Assembly: GCF_001427635.1 (NCBI RefSeq)
Contig: NZ_LMHA01000001.1
Span: forward strand, 148,016 to 212,015
Direction of reading: 5' to 3'
Length of the DNA: 64,000 nt
Source of the DNA: Pseudoxanthomonas sp. Root65
Lineage (GTDB): Bacteria > Pseudomonadota > Gammaproteobacteria > Xanthomonadales > Xanthomonadaceae
The translations under genes and the position numbers were made by a program. The notes under the pieces were generated by a model. The model ran no database searches. It was given only the letters and a program-made list of their open reading frames with translations, and was not told the origin of the DNA. Below are positions 56,305 through 64,000 of the stretch, one piece after another; position 1 is the stretch's first letter; the number at the start of each line of letters is the position of its first letter.

Positions 56305-57464
56305 TCGACGCGACACTCCGGCAGCGACAGGGCCTTGGCGATGTCGCGCCAGTCGAACGCCGCCACGGCCTGGTCGTCGTCGACCGCGTAGAACGCACCC
56401 TGCGGGAAGCGCGCATCGGCGCTCTGGTCCAGCCACACGCCGTCGGTGTTCGCGGTCCGGTTGCCGGCGAACGCACCCTTGTAGTCCAGCGTCAGGCGGT
56501 CGAACACGTGGAACACGCTGCGGTCCTTGAACTGGTCGGTCGCGATCCAGTAACCGCTGCCGCCCGCGCACTGCGCCAGTGCCATGCCCTCGGCCTGCGC
56601 CTTGAACAGATCCGCGCCGATGTCGCGCCCGCGATACGTGCCGTCCAGTCCGTACTCGCGCAGGCGCGTGCCGACGGCGACATCCTCTTCGGCCAACAGC
56701 AGTCGGTCGTTCGCCGCATCGCCGAACACGGATTCGGCGATGCGGATCGCCCCTGCCTCGCCGGTGTCGCCGAAGGTGCCGGCCGACGTGGCCTTCCAGC
56801 CGCCCTCGGCACGCTGCAGGTGATAGCGTTTGAAGCGCTGGCCCAGTTCGGCCAGCGGCGGTGGCGCGTCTTCGTTCTGCGGCGACATGTAGTTGTCGCT
56901 GACGATGACCTCGTATGCATCCTTCTGCGGACGCACCCACAGGCCGTACGGCTGCTTCAGCGCGTCGGCGCCGAACACCAGCAGCGGCTTGAAGTCCGGC
57001 AACTGGAAGACCTGCACGCGGCGGTTGTCGCGCTCGACCACCAGCACCAGGTCGTCGATCACGGCGATGCCGTTCGGCCGCTGCATCTGTCCCAGTTCGC
57101 TGCCGGGACCGGCGACGGTGCGCAGTTGCTTGCCGGTGCTGCCGTCGTACACCACCAGCCGGTGCGTGTCCTTGGCCGTGGCGATCAGCCAGCGCGTGCC
57201 ATCGGGCGAGCGCCAGCTGGCGGGCGAATCGACGTTCTCGGCCGGCGTCGCGGCGGTGATGAACGCTTCCGGCACTACCACGTGGGCGATCTTCGCCTCG
57301 CTCAGCAGCGGATCCTTCTCGACGTTCTCGTCGGGCTCTTTCTCGCGCACAGGTGTCTCCGCCACGGCGGCAGACGGCGCAGGCGCATCGGGTTTGCCGC
57401 CGCAGGCGGCGAGCAGGAAAGGAATCGCAAGCAAGGCAAGGCGTGGTTTCACCGGGTTCCCCAT
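56301..57464 (-). CDS. Beta-propeller phytase (3-phytase), lipoprotein
   Basis: The 387-residue protein has a lipobox LAAC (Cys near residue 21), an acidic linker and a beta-propeller phytase body (about residues 60-387). Segments typical of the BPP family are LIATAKDTHRLVVYDGSTGK, RPNGIAVIDDLVLVVERDNRRVQVF, AEEDVAVGTRLREYGL and the end AVDDDQAVAAFDWRDIAKAL. These Ca2+-dependent enzymes remove phosphates from phytate and its calcium salts. A Pho-box-like site with a correctly placed -10 lies upstream. It heads the operon with the metallophosphatase; the TonB-dependent receptor is divergent. Confidence 0.92.
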   Translation of the reverse strand: MGNPVKPRLALLAIPFLLAACGGKPDAPAPSAAVAETPVREKEPDENVEKDPLLSEAKIAHVVVPEAFITAATPAENVDSPASWRSPDGTRWLIATAKDTHRLVVYDGSTGKQLRTVAGPGSELGQMQRPNGIAVIDDLVLVVERDNRRVQVFQLPDFKPLLVFGADALKQPYGLWVRPQKDAYEVIVSDNYMSPQNEDAPPPLAELGQRFKRYHLQRAEGGWKATSAGTFGDTGEAGAIRIAESVFGDAANDRLLLAEEDVAVGTRLREYGLDGTYRGRDIGADLFKAQAEGMALAQCAGGSGYWIATDQFKDRSVFHVFDRLTLDYKGAFAGNRTANTDGVWLDQSADARFPQGAFYAVDDDQAVAAFDWRDIAKALSLPECRVE

Positions 57465-57491
57465 GACATGAAGGCGTCAACAAACTGCCAT

Positions 57492-57497
57492 GTTCTA
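57492..57497 (-). promoter_or_regulatory. -10 element of the phytase operon
   Basis: TAGAAC on the minus strand lies 10 bp after the Pho-box-like repeat and would start transcription about 20 bp before the phytase ATG. Confidence 0.55.
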
Positions 57498-57507
57498 CGC
57501 AGCCGGC

Positions 57508-57525
57508 ATGACATTTTCGTGTCAG
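57508..57525 (-). promoter_or_regulatory. Candidate Pho box of the phytase operon
   Basis: CTGACACGAAAATGTCAT on the minus strand is two PhoB-like 7-mers (5 and 6 of 7 matches to CTGTCAT) around the AT-rich spacer GAAA. Its distance to the -10 matches that of known PhoB-activated promoters. Confidence 0.68.
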
Positions 57526-57543
57526 CGCACTGCACGCGAATAC

Positions 57544-57599
57544 CTGTCACCGCACGGGAACCTCGCTGTCATGTTGCCGCCATGTGACGTGCTTACAAA
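57544..57599 (+). promoter_or_regulatory. Candidate Pho box and -10 of the TonB-dependent receptor
   Basis: CTGTCATGTTGCCGCCAT at 57566-57583 contains one perfect and one 5-of-7 PhoB half-site around a 4-bp spacer. Exactly 22 bp (two 11-bp steps) upstream lies another half-site, CTGTCAC (57544-57550), as in tandem Pho boxes. TACAAA, a -10 with 4 of 6 matches, follows 10 bp after the main box at 57594-57599, about 35 bp before the receptor ATG. Confidence 0.68.
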
Positions 57600-57633
57600 G
57601 TGCCGTTTACTTTCGTCACGGGGACGACACACG

Positions 57634-60009
57634 ATGAAACGCAATGCCTTGGCCGCCTCGCTCTCGCAGGTGCTGTTCTGCGCAGCCCTGCTGCCGGCCA
57701 GCCTCGCCGCCACCGCCCAGAACCAGGCGCCGGACGCCGGCGCCGCCGGCGATCCCAAGCAACTGGACACCGTGGTGGTGCAGGCCGAGATCGCCTACCG
57801 CGACCGCACCGACGACATCGCGCCCACGCTGGTCTACGACTTGGAATACTTCCAGCGCTTCGAGCCCAACACGGTGGGCGACATGCTCAAGCGCGTACCG
57901 GGCGTGGGCTTCGTCGGCTCGGACATCATGGAATACGACGGCGTGCAGCTGCGCGGCCTCGGCGGCGGCTACACCCAGGTGCTGATCAACGGCAAGAAGG
58001 TGCCGGGCGCCGGCGACGACCGCTCGTTCTACGTCGACCGCATCCCGGCCGAGATGGTCGACCACATCGAGATCAAGCGCAGCGCCAGCGCCAACCGCAG
58101 CGGCGACGCCATGGCCGGCGCCATCAACATCGTACTGCGCGATGCCTACGAGTTCACTGGCAGCTACATCCGCGTCGGCGTGAACCGCTGGGACGATGGC
58201 GAGGTCAACCCGACTTTCGGCGCGGTGACCTCGTTCGAGGCGCTCGGTGGCCGCCTGCTGGCCGGCATCAACGTGCAGGACCGCTACCGCGCCAAGACCA
58301 AGCGTTCCGACCGTTTCACCGACAGCACCCAGGAAGAGAAGGTCAGCTGGGAAGACCAGACCGAGGTGAAGGACGGCCGCGACTACTCGGCCAACCTGTC
58401 CTACACCGCTGATGTGGGCGACGCTGGCCGCTTCAGCGTCGACGCCTTCTACGTCAAGACCGATCGCGACGTGACCGAAGTGTCGTTCGAGGAGGAGCTC
58501 GACGACGACGAAACCATCAACGTGCTCGTCCCCGGCCGGGACCCGTACGACCAGAAGAACTACGGCATCGGTGCCGAATACAGGTTCGACATGGGCGGCG
58601 GCACCACCGAGGTGAGCGTGGACCACGCGCGCTTCGAGAATTCGCAGGCCACCACCGAGGGCGAACAGGTCTACGTCAGCGGCGCGGAGAACTGGGACGA
58701 CACCTGGAGCATCCCGGCCGATGCGGAGTGGGACGAAACCGTCTACAGCGCCGAATCCGTGACCGCCAAGGATGCGGAGACCGGCTTCAGGCTGAGCCAT
58801 GCGCGCCCGGTGGGCGGCGCCGAACTGGAGTTCGGTGTGGACTACCGCACCAAGAAGCGCGAGGGCCTGCTCGTCAGCTACGAGTGGGAAGCCGAAGAGG
58901 AAGGCGACGCCCCGAACTCGCTGGCGGACTACGCGCTGGATGGCAGCGTCGCCTCGGTGATCGAGGAAAAACGCCTGGATCCCTACGTGATGCTCAGCAG
59001 CAAGGGCGAGGCCTTCTCGTGGGAAGCCGGCCTGCGTTACGAGACCACCAAGTCCGACGTGGAATACCTGGAGGACGAGGAGAGCGAAGGCCGCGTCAGC
59101 AAGGACTACAACGAACTGCTGCCGTCGGTGAACCTGCGCTGGAACCTGGGCGACGCCGATCGCATCAGCCTGTCGCTGGCCAAGACCATCAAGCGCCCGA
59201 ACTTCAACGAGCTGCTGCCCGCCCTGCTGGACGGCGAGTTCGGCGACAACGACTACATCGGCAATCCCGAGCTGGACCCGGAGACCGCCAACGGCCTGGA
59301 TCTCGGCTTCGAGCACCGCCTGGGCCGCAAGGGCGTGGTCGGGCTGAACTTCTTCTATCGCGACGTCAAGGACCTCATCGAGATCGTCAACACCGGCGAG
59401 CCCAGCGAAGAGATGCAGGACGTCTGGGACGAGCTGATCGAGGACGGCGACGCGGTCGACCTGGCCGATGCGATGGCGCAGGAACCGGCCTCGAGCTTCC
59501 TGTACACCTCGGCCAATGTCGGCGACGGCAAGGTCTACGGCCTCGAGTTCGACGTCTCCACGCCGCTGTCGGCCATCGGCCTGGACAACACCGGCGTGTT
59601 CGCCAACTACTCGTGGGTGAAGTCCAAGGTCGATGACTTCCTGGGCGAACGCCGCTTCAACGACCAGGCCAAGTCGGTCTACAACATCGGCTTCATCCAC
59701 GACATCCCGAGCTGGGGCGCGAGCTTCGGTGCGACCTACCGCAAGCAGGGCGACGCCTACACGCGCCTGCTGGCCGAGGAAGTCATGATCCGCTACGGCG
59801 GCGAACTGGATGTCTTCGTCGAGAAGCGCTTCGGCACCAACGTGTCGGTACGCCTGAGCGCCAACAACCTGCTGGACGCCAGCAAGGACGAGTTCTTCGA
59901 CAAGTTCAACACCCTGCAGGACCAGATCGACCGCGACTACGACGAGTACGAGCTGGAGACCGAAGAAGCCGGTCCGAGCTACCAGGTGGTGATGCGCTGG
60001 GCCTTCTGA
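57634..60009 (+). CDS. TonB-dependent outer-membrane receptor
   Basis: The 791-residue protein has a signal peptide (cleaved near ATAQ), a TonB box (LDTVVVQA), a plug domain (about residues 55-175, with LRGLGGGYTQVLINGKKVPG and RSGDAMAGAINIVLRD) and a 22-strand-type barrel ending in phenylalanine (VVMRWAF). Several predicted barrel loops are strongly acidic, e.g. EEELDDDETI, EWEAEEEGDA and LEDEESEG. The substrate is unknown. Its divergent placement from a phytase operon, with matching Pho-box-like sites, points to phosphorylated compounds such as inositol phosphates, perhaps as calcium complexes. A longer reading upstream would translate the regulatory region and is rejected. Confidence 0.92.
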   Translation: MKRNALAASLSQVLFCAALLPASLAATAQNQAPDAGAAGDPKQLDTVVVQAEIAYRDRTDDIAPTLVYDLEYFQRFEPNTVGDMLKRVPGVGFVGSDIMEYDGVQLRGLGGGYTQVLINGKKVPGAGDDRSFYVDRIPAEMVDHIEIKRSASANRSGDAMAGAINIVLRDAYEFTGSYIRVGVNRWDDGEVNPTFGAVTSFEALGGRLLAGINVQDRYRAKTKRSDRFTDSTQEEKVSWEDQTEVKDGRDYSANLSYTADVGDAGRFSVDAFYVKTDRDVTEVSFEEELDDDETINVLVPGRDPYDQKNYGIGAEYRFDMGGGTTEVSVDHARFENSQATTEGEQVYVSGAENWDDTWSIPADAEWDETVYSAESVTAKDAETGFRLSHARPVGGAELEFGVDYRTKKREGLLVSYEWEAEEEGDAPNSLADYALDGSVASVIEEKRLDPYVMLSSKGEAFSWEAGLRYETTKSDVEYLEDEESEGRVSKDYNELLPSVNLRWNLGDADRISLSLAKTIKRPNFNELLPALLDGEFGDNDYIGNPELDPETANGLDLGFEHRLGRKGVVGLNFFYRDVKDLIEIVNTGEPSEEMQDVWDELIEDGDAVDLADAMAQEPASSFLYTSANVGDGKVYGLEFDVSTPLSAIGLDNTGVFANYSWVKSKVDDFLGERRFNDQAKSVYNIGFIHDIPSWGASFGATYRKQGDAYTRLLAEEVMIRYGGELDVFVEKRFGTNVSVRLSANNLLDASKDEFFDKFNTLQDQIDRDYDEYELETEEAGPSYQVVMRWAF

Positions 60010-60035
60010 TCGACGCCATCGCCATGCTCCACGCG

Positions 60036-60066
60036 GGAAGCCGGCGCATGCCGGCTTCCTGCTTTG
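60036..60066 (+). terminator. Terminator-like hairpin after the TonB-dependent receptor
   Basis: GGAAGCCGGC and GCCGGCTTCC form a perfect 10-bp stem around GCAT, followed by TGCTTTG, a weak T tract. Confidence 0.65.
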
Positions 60067-60121
60067 TGGGACCCCGGGGTTTGATGCAGACTTCCCGCAT
60101 CTCCCCTCGCCGTGACCCGCC

Positions 60122-60754
60122 ATGAAGACCGTCGAAGTCCGCCACCCCCTCGTGCAGCACAAGATCGGCCTGCTGCGCAACGCCAGCCTCAACACCAAGG
60201 ACTTCCGCGAACTCGTCACCGAGTTGGGCACGCTGCTCGCCTACGAGGCCACGGCGGACCTGGAACTGACGAGCGAAACGATGGCGGGCTGGGCGGGGCC
60301 GGTGGAGGTGAAGAAGATCGCCGGCGCCAAGATCACCCTGGTGCCCATCCTGCGCGCCGGCCTGGGCATGCTGCCCGGCGTGCTGGCGCTGATCCCCACT
60401 GCGCGCGTCAGCGTGGTCGGCCTGCAGCGCGACGAGGAAACGCTGCAGCCGGTGCCGTACTTCGAGAAGCTGACCGGCCGGCTGGAAGAGCGCGACGCCC
60501 TGATCCTGGATCCGATGCTGGCCACCGGCGGCACCCTGATCGCTACCATCGACATGCTCAAGCGCGCCGGCGCGAAGCGGATCAAGGGCATCTTCCTGGT
60601 CGCCGCACCGGAAGGGCTGAAAGCACTGGAAGCCGCACACCCCGATGTCGAGGTCTATACCGCCGCCATCGACCAACACCTCAATGACAAGGGCTACATC
60701 CTGCCCGGCTTGGGCGATGCCGGTGACCGTATTTTCGGCACGCGGGTGGGGTGA
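60122..60754 (+). CDS. upp: Uracil phosphoribosyltransferase
   Basis: The 210-residue enzyme converts uracil and PRPP to UMP in pyrimidine salvage. The PRPP-binding loop is visible as [19 protein letters not shown], and the uracil-binding [17 protein letters not shown] at the end is complete, as is the opening [15 protein letters not shown]. The length equals that of E. coli Upp. It stands alone after the receptor gene. A dispersed repeat follows. Confidence 0.97.
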   Translation: MKTVEVRHPLVQHKIGLLRNASLNTKDFRELVTELGTLLAYEATADLELTSETMAGWAGPVEVKKIAGAKITLVPILRAGLGMLPGVLALIPTARVSVVGLQRDEETLQPVPYFEKLTGRLEERDALILDPMLATGGTLIATIDMLKRAGAKRIKGIFLVAAPEGLKALEAAHPDVEVYTAAIDQHLNDKGYILPGLGDAGDRIFGTRVG

Positions 60755-60784
60755 GGCGTTTCCTGTCGTAGCGAAGTTTCTTGC

Positions 60785-60843
60785 TGCGGGAGCGACGTAA
60801 GTCGCGAAGACATTGGCCCTGTCGCGACTTACGTCGCTCCCAC
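60785..60843. repeat. Dispersed GGAGCGACG inverted repeat, copy 4
   Basis: TGCGGGAGCGACGTAAGTCG and GTCGCGACTTACGTCGCTCC form the arms, with a short spacer of about 14 bp. It lies between the converging upp and metallo-beta-lactamase genes. Confidence 0.88.
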
Positions 60844-60860
60844 GACTTGAATCAGACGCG

Positions 60861-61751
60861 TCACGCCGCCAACGGACGCGCGTGCAGTTCCGCGACCTCG
60901 TGGACCACGCCGAACCTGCCCTTCCCGTCGCGGGTGACTTGCGCCAGTGCGCAGCCCGGGTCGTGGGTGAAGAACAGATGGACGTTGCGGGCGAGCTTGT
61001 CGTCGAGGAAGGCGCGCTTCTCGTCGATCAGCAGTTCCGCATTGCGGTCGTAACCCATGGTGATGGGCACGTGCACCCAGGAACGACCGGGGATCAGGTC
61101 GGCGCAGAACACCACGCCGCCGTGCGGCTGACCATCGATGCGCTCGGGGCCGACGATCTCTGCCAGCATCAGGCCCGGCGTGTGGCCGTCGCTGAAGCTG
61201 AAGCGCACGGACTCGCCAAGCACGGTTGAATGGTCGCCGGACACGAGTTCCAGTCGCCCGCTGGCTTCCAGCAAGGGCTGCAGTTCGGGAATAAAGCTCG
61301 CGCGATCGCGGGGATGCGGTGTCAGTGCACGCTGCCAGTGGTCGGCGCCGACGACGAAGGTCGCGTTGGGGAACAGCAGTTCCGGCGCCCTGCCCTCCTG
61401 CCATGGCGCCAACAGGCCGCCGGCATGGTCGAAGTGCAGATGGCTGAGCACCACCACGTCGATGTCCTCGTGCGAGAAACCGGCCGCCTGCAGCGAATCG
61501 AGCAGTACGTGGCGATCTTCCTGCACGCCGAAGCGCGCGCGCATCTTCGGCTCGAAGAACGCACCGATGCCGGTCTCGAACAGCACGGTCTTGCCGTTCA
61601 ACGGCTGCGCCAGCAGCGCACGGCAGGCCAGTTCGATGCGGTTCTCCGCATCCGGCGGCGACCACTTTTCCCACATGGCGCGCGGCGCGTTGCCGAACAT
61701 CGCGCCCCCATCGAGTTTCTGGGAATTGCCCAGCAGCGACCAGAGTTTCAT
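60861..61751 (-). CDS. Metallo-beta-lactamase-fold hydrolase
   Basis: The 296-residue protein has the metallo-beta-lactamase zinc motif [12 protein letters not shown] (HxHxDH) and further ligands in [10 protein letters not shown] and [11 protein letters not shown]. The spacing fits a single-domain cytoplasmic hydrolase of the lactonase/glyoxalase II-like superfamily. There is no signal peptide, so a beta-lactam function is unlikely. The substrate is unknown. Dispersed inverted repeats flank it on both sides (60785 and 61778), so it appears transcriptionally isolated. Confidence 0.85.
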   Translation of the reverse strand: MKLWSLLGNSQKLDGGAMFGNAPRAMWEKWSPPDAENRIELACRALLAQPLNGKTVLFETGIGAFFEPKMRARFGVQEDRHVLLDSLQAAGFSHEDIDVVVLSHLHFDHAGGLLAPWQEGRAPELLFPNATFVVGADHWQRALTPHPRDRASFIPELQPLLEASGRLELVSGDHSTVLGESVRFSFSDGHTPGLMLAEIVGPERIDGQPHGGVVFCADLIPGRSWVHVPITMGYDRNAELLIDEKRAFLDDKLARNVHLFFTHDPGCALAQVTRDGKGRFGVVHEVAELHARPLAA

Positions 61752-61777
61752 GAGGCCGATTCTACGCCCCGTTCTGT

Positions 61778-61841
61778 GTGGGAGCGACGTCAGTCGCGAT
61801 GACGCTCCCGGGAAGCCTTTCGCGACTCACGTCGCTCCCAC
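61778..61841. repeat. Dispersed GGAGCGACG inverted repeat, copy 5
   Basis: GTGGGAGCGACGTCAGTCGC and TTCGCGACTCACGTCGCTCC form the arms with a spacer of about 20 bp, located between the metallo-beta-lactamase gene and the end of the gamma-glutamyltransferase gene. Confidence 0.88.
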
Positions 61842-61851
61842 AAGACAGATT

Positions 61852-63600
61852 TCAGGGCTTCGCAGCGGATTCAACCACCTTCGCCGCCCCCACCGAATTG
61901 CGCGGATCGCTCCCACCCCGCAGCGTATTGGTGGTCCTGTCCCACTCCACCGTCTGCAGGTTGCCCCAGACGTGGCTGGAGCCGCGCCCGCCCTGCGCGC
62001 TGTTGCCGCGTACCTTGAACGCGTGGCCCATGGCTTCCAGCGCCTGTTGCGACGCAGGCGTCAGCGCGTCGGTCTCCATTTCGATCAGGTCGGGCATCCA
62101 CTGGTGGTGGAAGCGCGGCAGTGCCGCGACCGCCTGCGGATCCAGGCCGGCGTCGTAACCCAGCACGCCCAGCAGCACCATGGTGATGATGCGGCTGCCA
62201 CCCGGCGTGCCCAGCACCGCGACCTTGTCCGGCGATGCCAGGAAGGTCGGCGTCATCGAGCTGAGCATGCGCTTGCCCGGCTGCGGCGCATTGGCCTCGT
62301 AGCCCATCACGCCGAACGCATTCGGCGTCCCCGGCTTCAACGCGAAGTCGTCCATCTCGTTGTTGAGCAGCACCCCGGTGCCCGGCGGCACCAGACCCGA
62401 GCCGAACAACAGATTGACCGTCTGGGTGCCGGCCACGCGGTTGCCCTCGGCATCGATGATCGAGAAGTGCGTGGTTTCTTCGTCTTCCAGCGGCGTCTGC
62501 CGGCCCGACAGCTGGTCGCTCGGCGTGGCCTTGTCCGGATTGATCGTCGCGCGCAGGCCGGCCGCGTAGTACGGACTGGTCAGCGTCTTCATCGGGATAT
62601 CGACGAAGTCGGGATCGCCCAGGTAGAACGTGCGGTCACGGAAGGCGCGGCGCATCGCTTCCACCACCAGATGCGTGCGCTGCGCCTCGTCCAGCTTCGA
62701 CAGATCGTAGGCGTCGAGGATCTGCAGCATCTGCGCCAGTGCCACGCCGCCGGACGACGGCGGCGGTGCGGTGGTCACCTGCCACTCGTTGTACTTGAAC
62801 GTCAGCGGTTCGCGCTCACGCACGCTGTAGCCGGCCAGTTCCTTCGCCGTCCATTGGCCGCCTTCGGCTTTCACGCCGGCCAGCAACAGCTTCGCGGTCT
62901 CGCCGCGGTAGAAGCCGTCGAAACCCTGCGCCGCCAGCCGCTCCAGCGTGCTTGCCAGGTCCGGCTGCTTGAAGATGTCGCCTTCCTTGATCGGCTGGCC
63001 ATTGACCAGGAACACCGAACGCGTGCCCTTGTAGCGCTCCATCACCTCGCGACGCGCCTGGTAACCGCGGGCCATGCGCGCATAGACCGGAAACCCGTCG
63101 CGCGCCACCCGGATCGCCGGCGCCAGCGAGGTCTTCAGCGGCAGCTTGCCGTACTTCTCCGCCAGATGGACGAACGCCGCCGGCAGGCCCGGAATGCCGG
63201 CCGCCCACGGACCGTTCTCGGCACGGTCGCGGTTGAAGTCGCCGTTCGCCAACAGGTACTTGTCCGGCGTGGCCGCAGCGGGCGCGGTCTCGCGCGCATC
63301 GATGAAGACCTCCTTGCCGGTCTTGCCGTCGTGCAGCAGGAAGAAGCCGCCACCGCCCAGTCCGGAACTGATCGGCTCCACCACCGACAGCGTCGACGAC
63401 ACCGCGATGGCCGCGTCGAAGGCGTTGCCGCCCTGCGCGATGACATCCAGTCCCGCCTGCGTGGCGAGCGAATGCGCGCTGGCGATGGCGGCACCGGGCG
63501 GATGCGAAGGGAATGCAGGGGTGCGGACGGCGTCGGCCGCCAGCGCGGCAGGCGCAAACGCAACAACGAACAACAGGGCGAACAGACGGCGATGGATCAC
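61852..63600 (-). CDS. ggt: Gamma-glutamyltransferase (glutathione hydrolase)
   Basis: The 582-residue exported protein is made as a precursor that cuts itself before the nucleophile threonine, seen here in DEETTHFSIIDAEG (TTH near residue 384). The large subunit has FIDARETAPAAA and the small subunit has NNEMDDFALKPG and GTPGGSRIITMVLLGVLGYD. It transfers or hydrolyses the gamma-glutamyl group of glutathione in the periplasm. The GTG start (VIHRRLFALLF) is preceded by AGGAGA and gives a good signal peptide. The ferredoxin gene lies 47 bp upstream in the same direction. Confidence 0.96.
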   Translation of the reverse strand: MIHRRLFALLFVVAFAPAALAADAVRTPAFPSHPPGAAIASAHSLATQAGLDVIAQGGNAFDAAIAVSSTLSVVEPISSGLGGGGFFLLHDGKTGKEVFIDARETAPAAATPDKYLLANGDFNRDRAENGPWAAGIPGLPAAFVHLAEKYGKLPLKTSLAPAIRVARDGFPVYARMARGYQARREVMERYKGTRSVFLVNGQPIKEGDIFKQPDLASTLERLAAQGFDGFYRGETAKLLLAGVKAEGGQWTAKELAGYSVREREPLTFKYNEWQVTTAPPPSSGGVALAQMLQILDAYDLSKLDEAQRTHLVVEAMRRAFRDRTFYLGDPDFVDIPMKTLTSPYYAAGLRATINPDKATPSDQLSGRQTPLEDEETTHFSIIDAEGNRVAGTQTVNLLFGSGLVPPGTGVLLNNEMDDFALKPGTPNAFGVMGYEANAPQPGKRMLSSMTPTFLASPDKVAVLGTPGGSRIITMVLLGVLGYDAGLDPQAVAALPRFHHQWMPDLIEMETDALTPASQQALEAMGHAFKVRGNSAQGGRGSSHVWGNLQTVEWDRTTNTLRGGSDPRNSVGAAKVVESAAKP

Positions 63601-63647
63601 GACTTCTCCTGGACGGATACCGGGACGAAGCACGCGCCGTGGCGGAG

Positions 63648-63896
63648 TCAGCCGGCCTGCAGCCGGAGCATCTTCGCCAGCAGTGCTTCGTGGGTCTCAG
63701 GATACGCCGGATCGGGGTCGATGCATTCCACCGGGCACACGACGACGCATTGCGGCTCGTCATGATGGCCGACGCATTCGGTGCAGCGCGCCGGATCGAT
63801 CACATAGATCGTCTCGCCCATCGAGATGGCCTGGTTGGGACAGGCGGGCTCGCAGACATCACAGTTGACGCAGAGTTCGTTGATCTTGAGGGACAT
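63648..63896 (-). CDS. YfhL family 4Fe-4S dicluster ferredoxin
   Basis: The 82-residue protein has two cysteine clusters: CVNCDVCEPACPNQAIS (CxxCxxCxxxCP, residues about 9-21) and, after a short insertion, CTECVGHHDEPQCVVVCP. The insertion between cysteines of the second cluster (GHHDEPQC) is typical of the YfhL/FdxA-like alvin group. It transfers electrons at low potential in the cytoplasm. The start MSLKINELC matches the family; an ATG three codons upstream has a slightly better ribosome-binding site. It is upstream of ggt in the same direction. Confidence 0.93.
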   Translation of the reverse strand: MSLKINELCVNCDVCEPACPNQAISMGETIYVIDPARCTECVGHHDEPQCVVVCPVECIDPDPAYPETHEALLAKMLRLQAG

Positions 63897-63942
63897 GACT
63901 TCCATTGCTCCCGTCGAAACGGGACTCAGTGACGGCTAGAAG

Positions 63943-63971
63943 TCACTGGATCCCCGCCTGCGCGGGGATGA
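63943..63971. repeat. Half of a dispersed hairpin repeat at the right edge
   Basis: GTCACTGGATCCCCGCCTGC followed by GCGGGGATGAC contains the hairpin TCCCCGC / GCGGGGA. It resembles one arm of a common proteobacterial intergenic repeat; the partner arm would lie outside the window. Confidence 0.6.
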
Positions 63972-64000
63972 CCTTCCGGCAGAGGCGTGGCCGCCGTATG

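Noticed and set aside
57490..57633. N-terminal extension of the TonB-dependent receptor
   Set aside because: It would translate straight through the Pho-box-like promoter and lacks a ribosome-binding site; the signal peptide starts at 57634.
60861..61751. Beta-lactamase resistance gene
   Set aside because: There is no signal peptide and the motif context fits general metallo-hydrolases, not secreted class B beta-lactamases.

Overview
The window is a high-GC gammaproteobacterial chromosome segment, most likely from the family Xanthomonadaceae; Pseudoxanthomonas is my best guess at genus, from general resemblance only. The evidence is gene order (leuS-lptE-holA-nadD-rsfS-rlmH, maf-rng-yhdP-tldD, queA-tgt-yajC-secD-secF), extended -10 promoters of the TGCTAgAAT/TGGTAAACT kind, and many intergenic inverted repeats of xanthomonad style. 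No rRNA, tRNA, prophage, insertion sequence or CRISPR array was seen. I annotate 57 protein genes.

Region by region. 1-553 is a tandem 216-bp repeat next to tldD. 553-8096 is the minus-strand block maf-rng-yhdP-tldD (septum-linked nucleotide pyrophosphatase, RNase G, outer-membrane lipid transport, TldD protease). SIMPL and TonB genes (8256-9878) lie between it and a second minus-strand block, leuS-lptE-holA-nadD-rsfS-(DUF695/RraB)-rlmH (10076-16804). 16910-24381 holds an exported amidohydrolase, a small XRE regulator with two membrane proteins, a CnoX-like thioredoxin, a DUF4442 protein, a lineage hypothetical, DUF502 and the queuosine-precursor transporter YhhQ. 24576-27934 pairs a LysM-FecR envelope protein with a CHASE2-GGDEF cyclase.

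27956-35223 holds a beta-CASP hydrolase and three exported peptidase-family proteins: an intact M13 lipoprotein, an M29 lipoprotein and an M13 paralogue that has lost a zinc ligand. 35291-38696 contains a rhomboid protease, an alkyltransferase-like protein, a small hypothetical, and the phosphate transporter Pit with its DUF47 partner. 38977-40912 is a CBS/CorC membrane protein followed by ExoD. 41034-44937 is a GGDEF-EAL sensor translationally coupled to a PhnD-like binding protein, then trmJ. 45033-52005 holds suhB and the SecDF/YajC-tgt-queA block. 52062-54109 is a divergent Lrp regulator and class-III aminotransferase.

54219-60009 looks like an organic-phosphate scavenging locus. A lipoprotein beta-propeller phytase overlaps a metallophosphatase gene, followed by an exported inorganic pyrophosphatase; a TonB-dependent receptor is divergent. 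Both sides of the divergent promoter carry sequences that read as Pho boxes (7-4-7 half-sites) followed 10 bp later by a -10 hexamer. A third such box precedes the DUF47-pit operon near 38750. A plausible model is release of phosphate from inositol phosphates at the cell surface, TonB-driven uptake of intermediates, further hydrolysis in the periplasm and import by Pit. The window ends with upp, a second metallo-beta-lactamase-fold protein, a gamma-glutamyltransferase and a YfhL-type ferredoxin.
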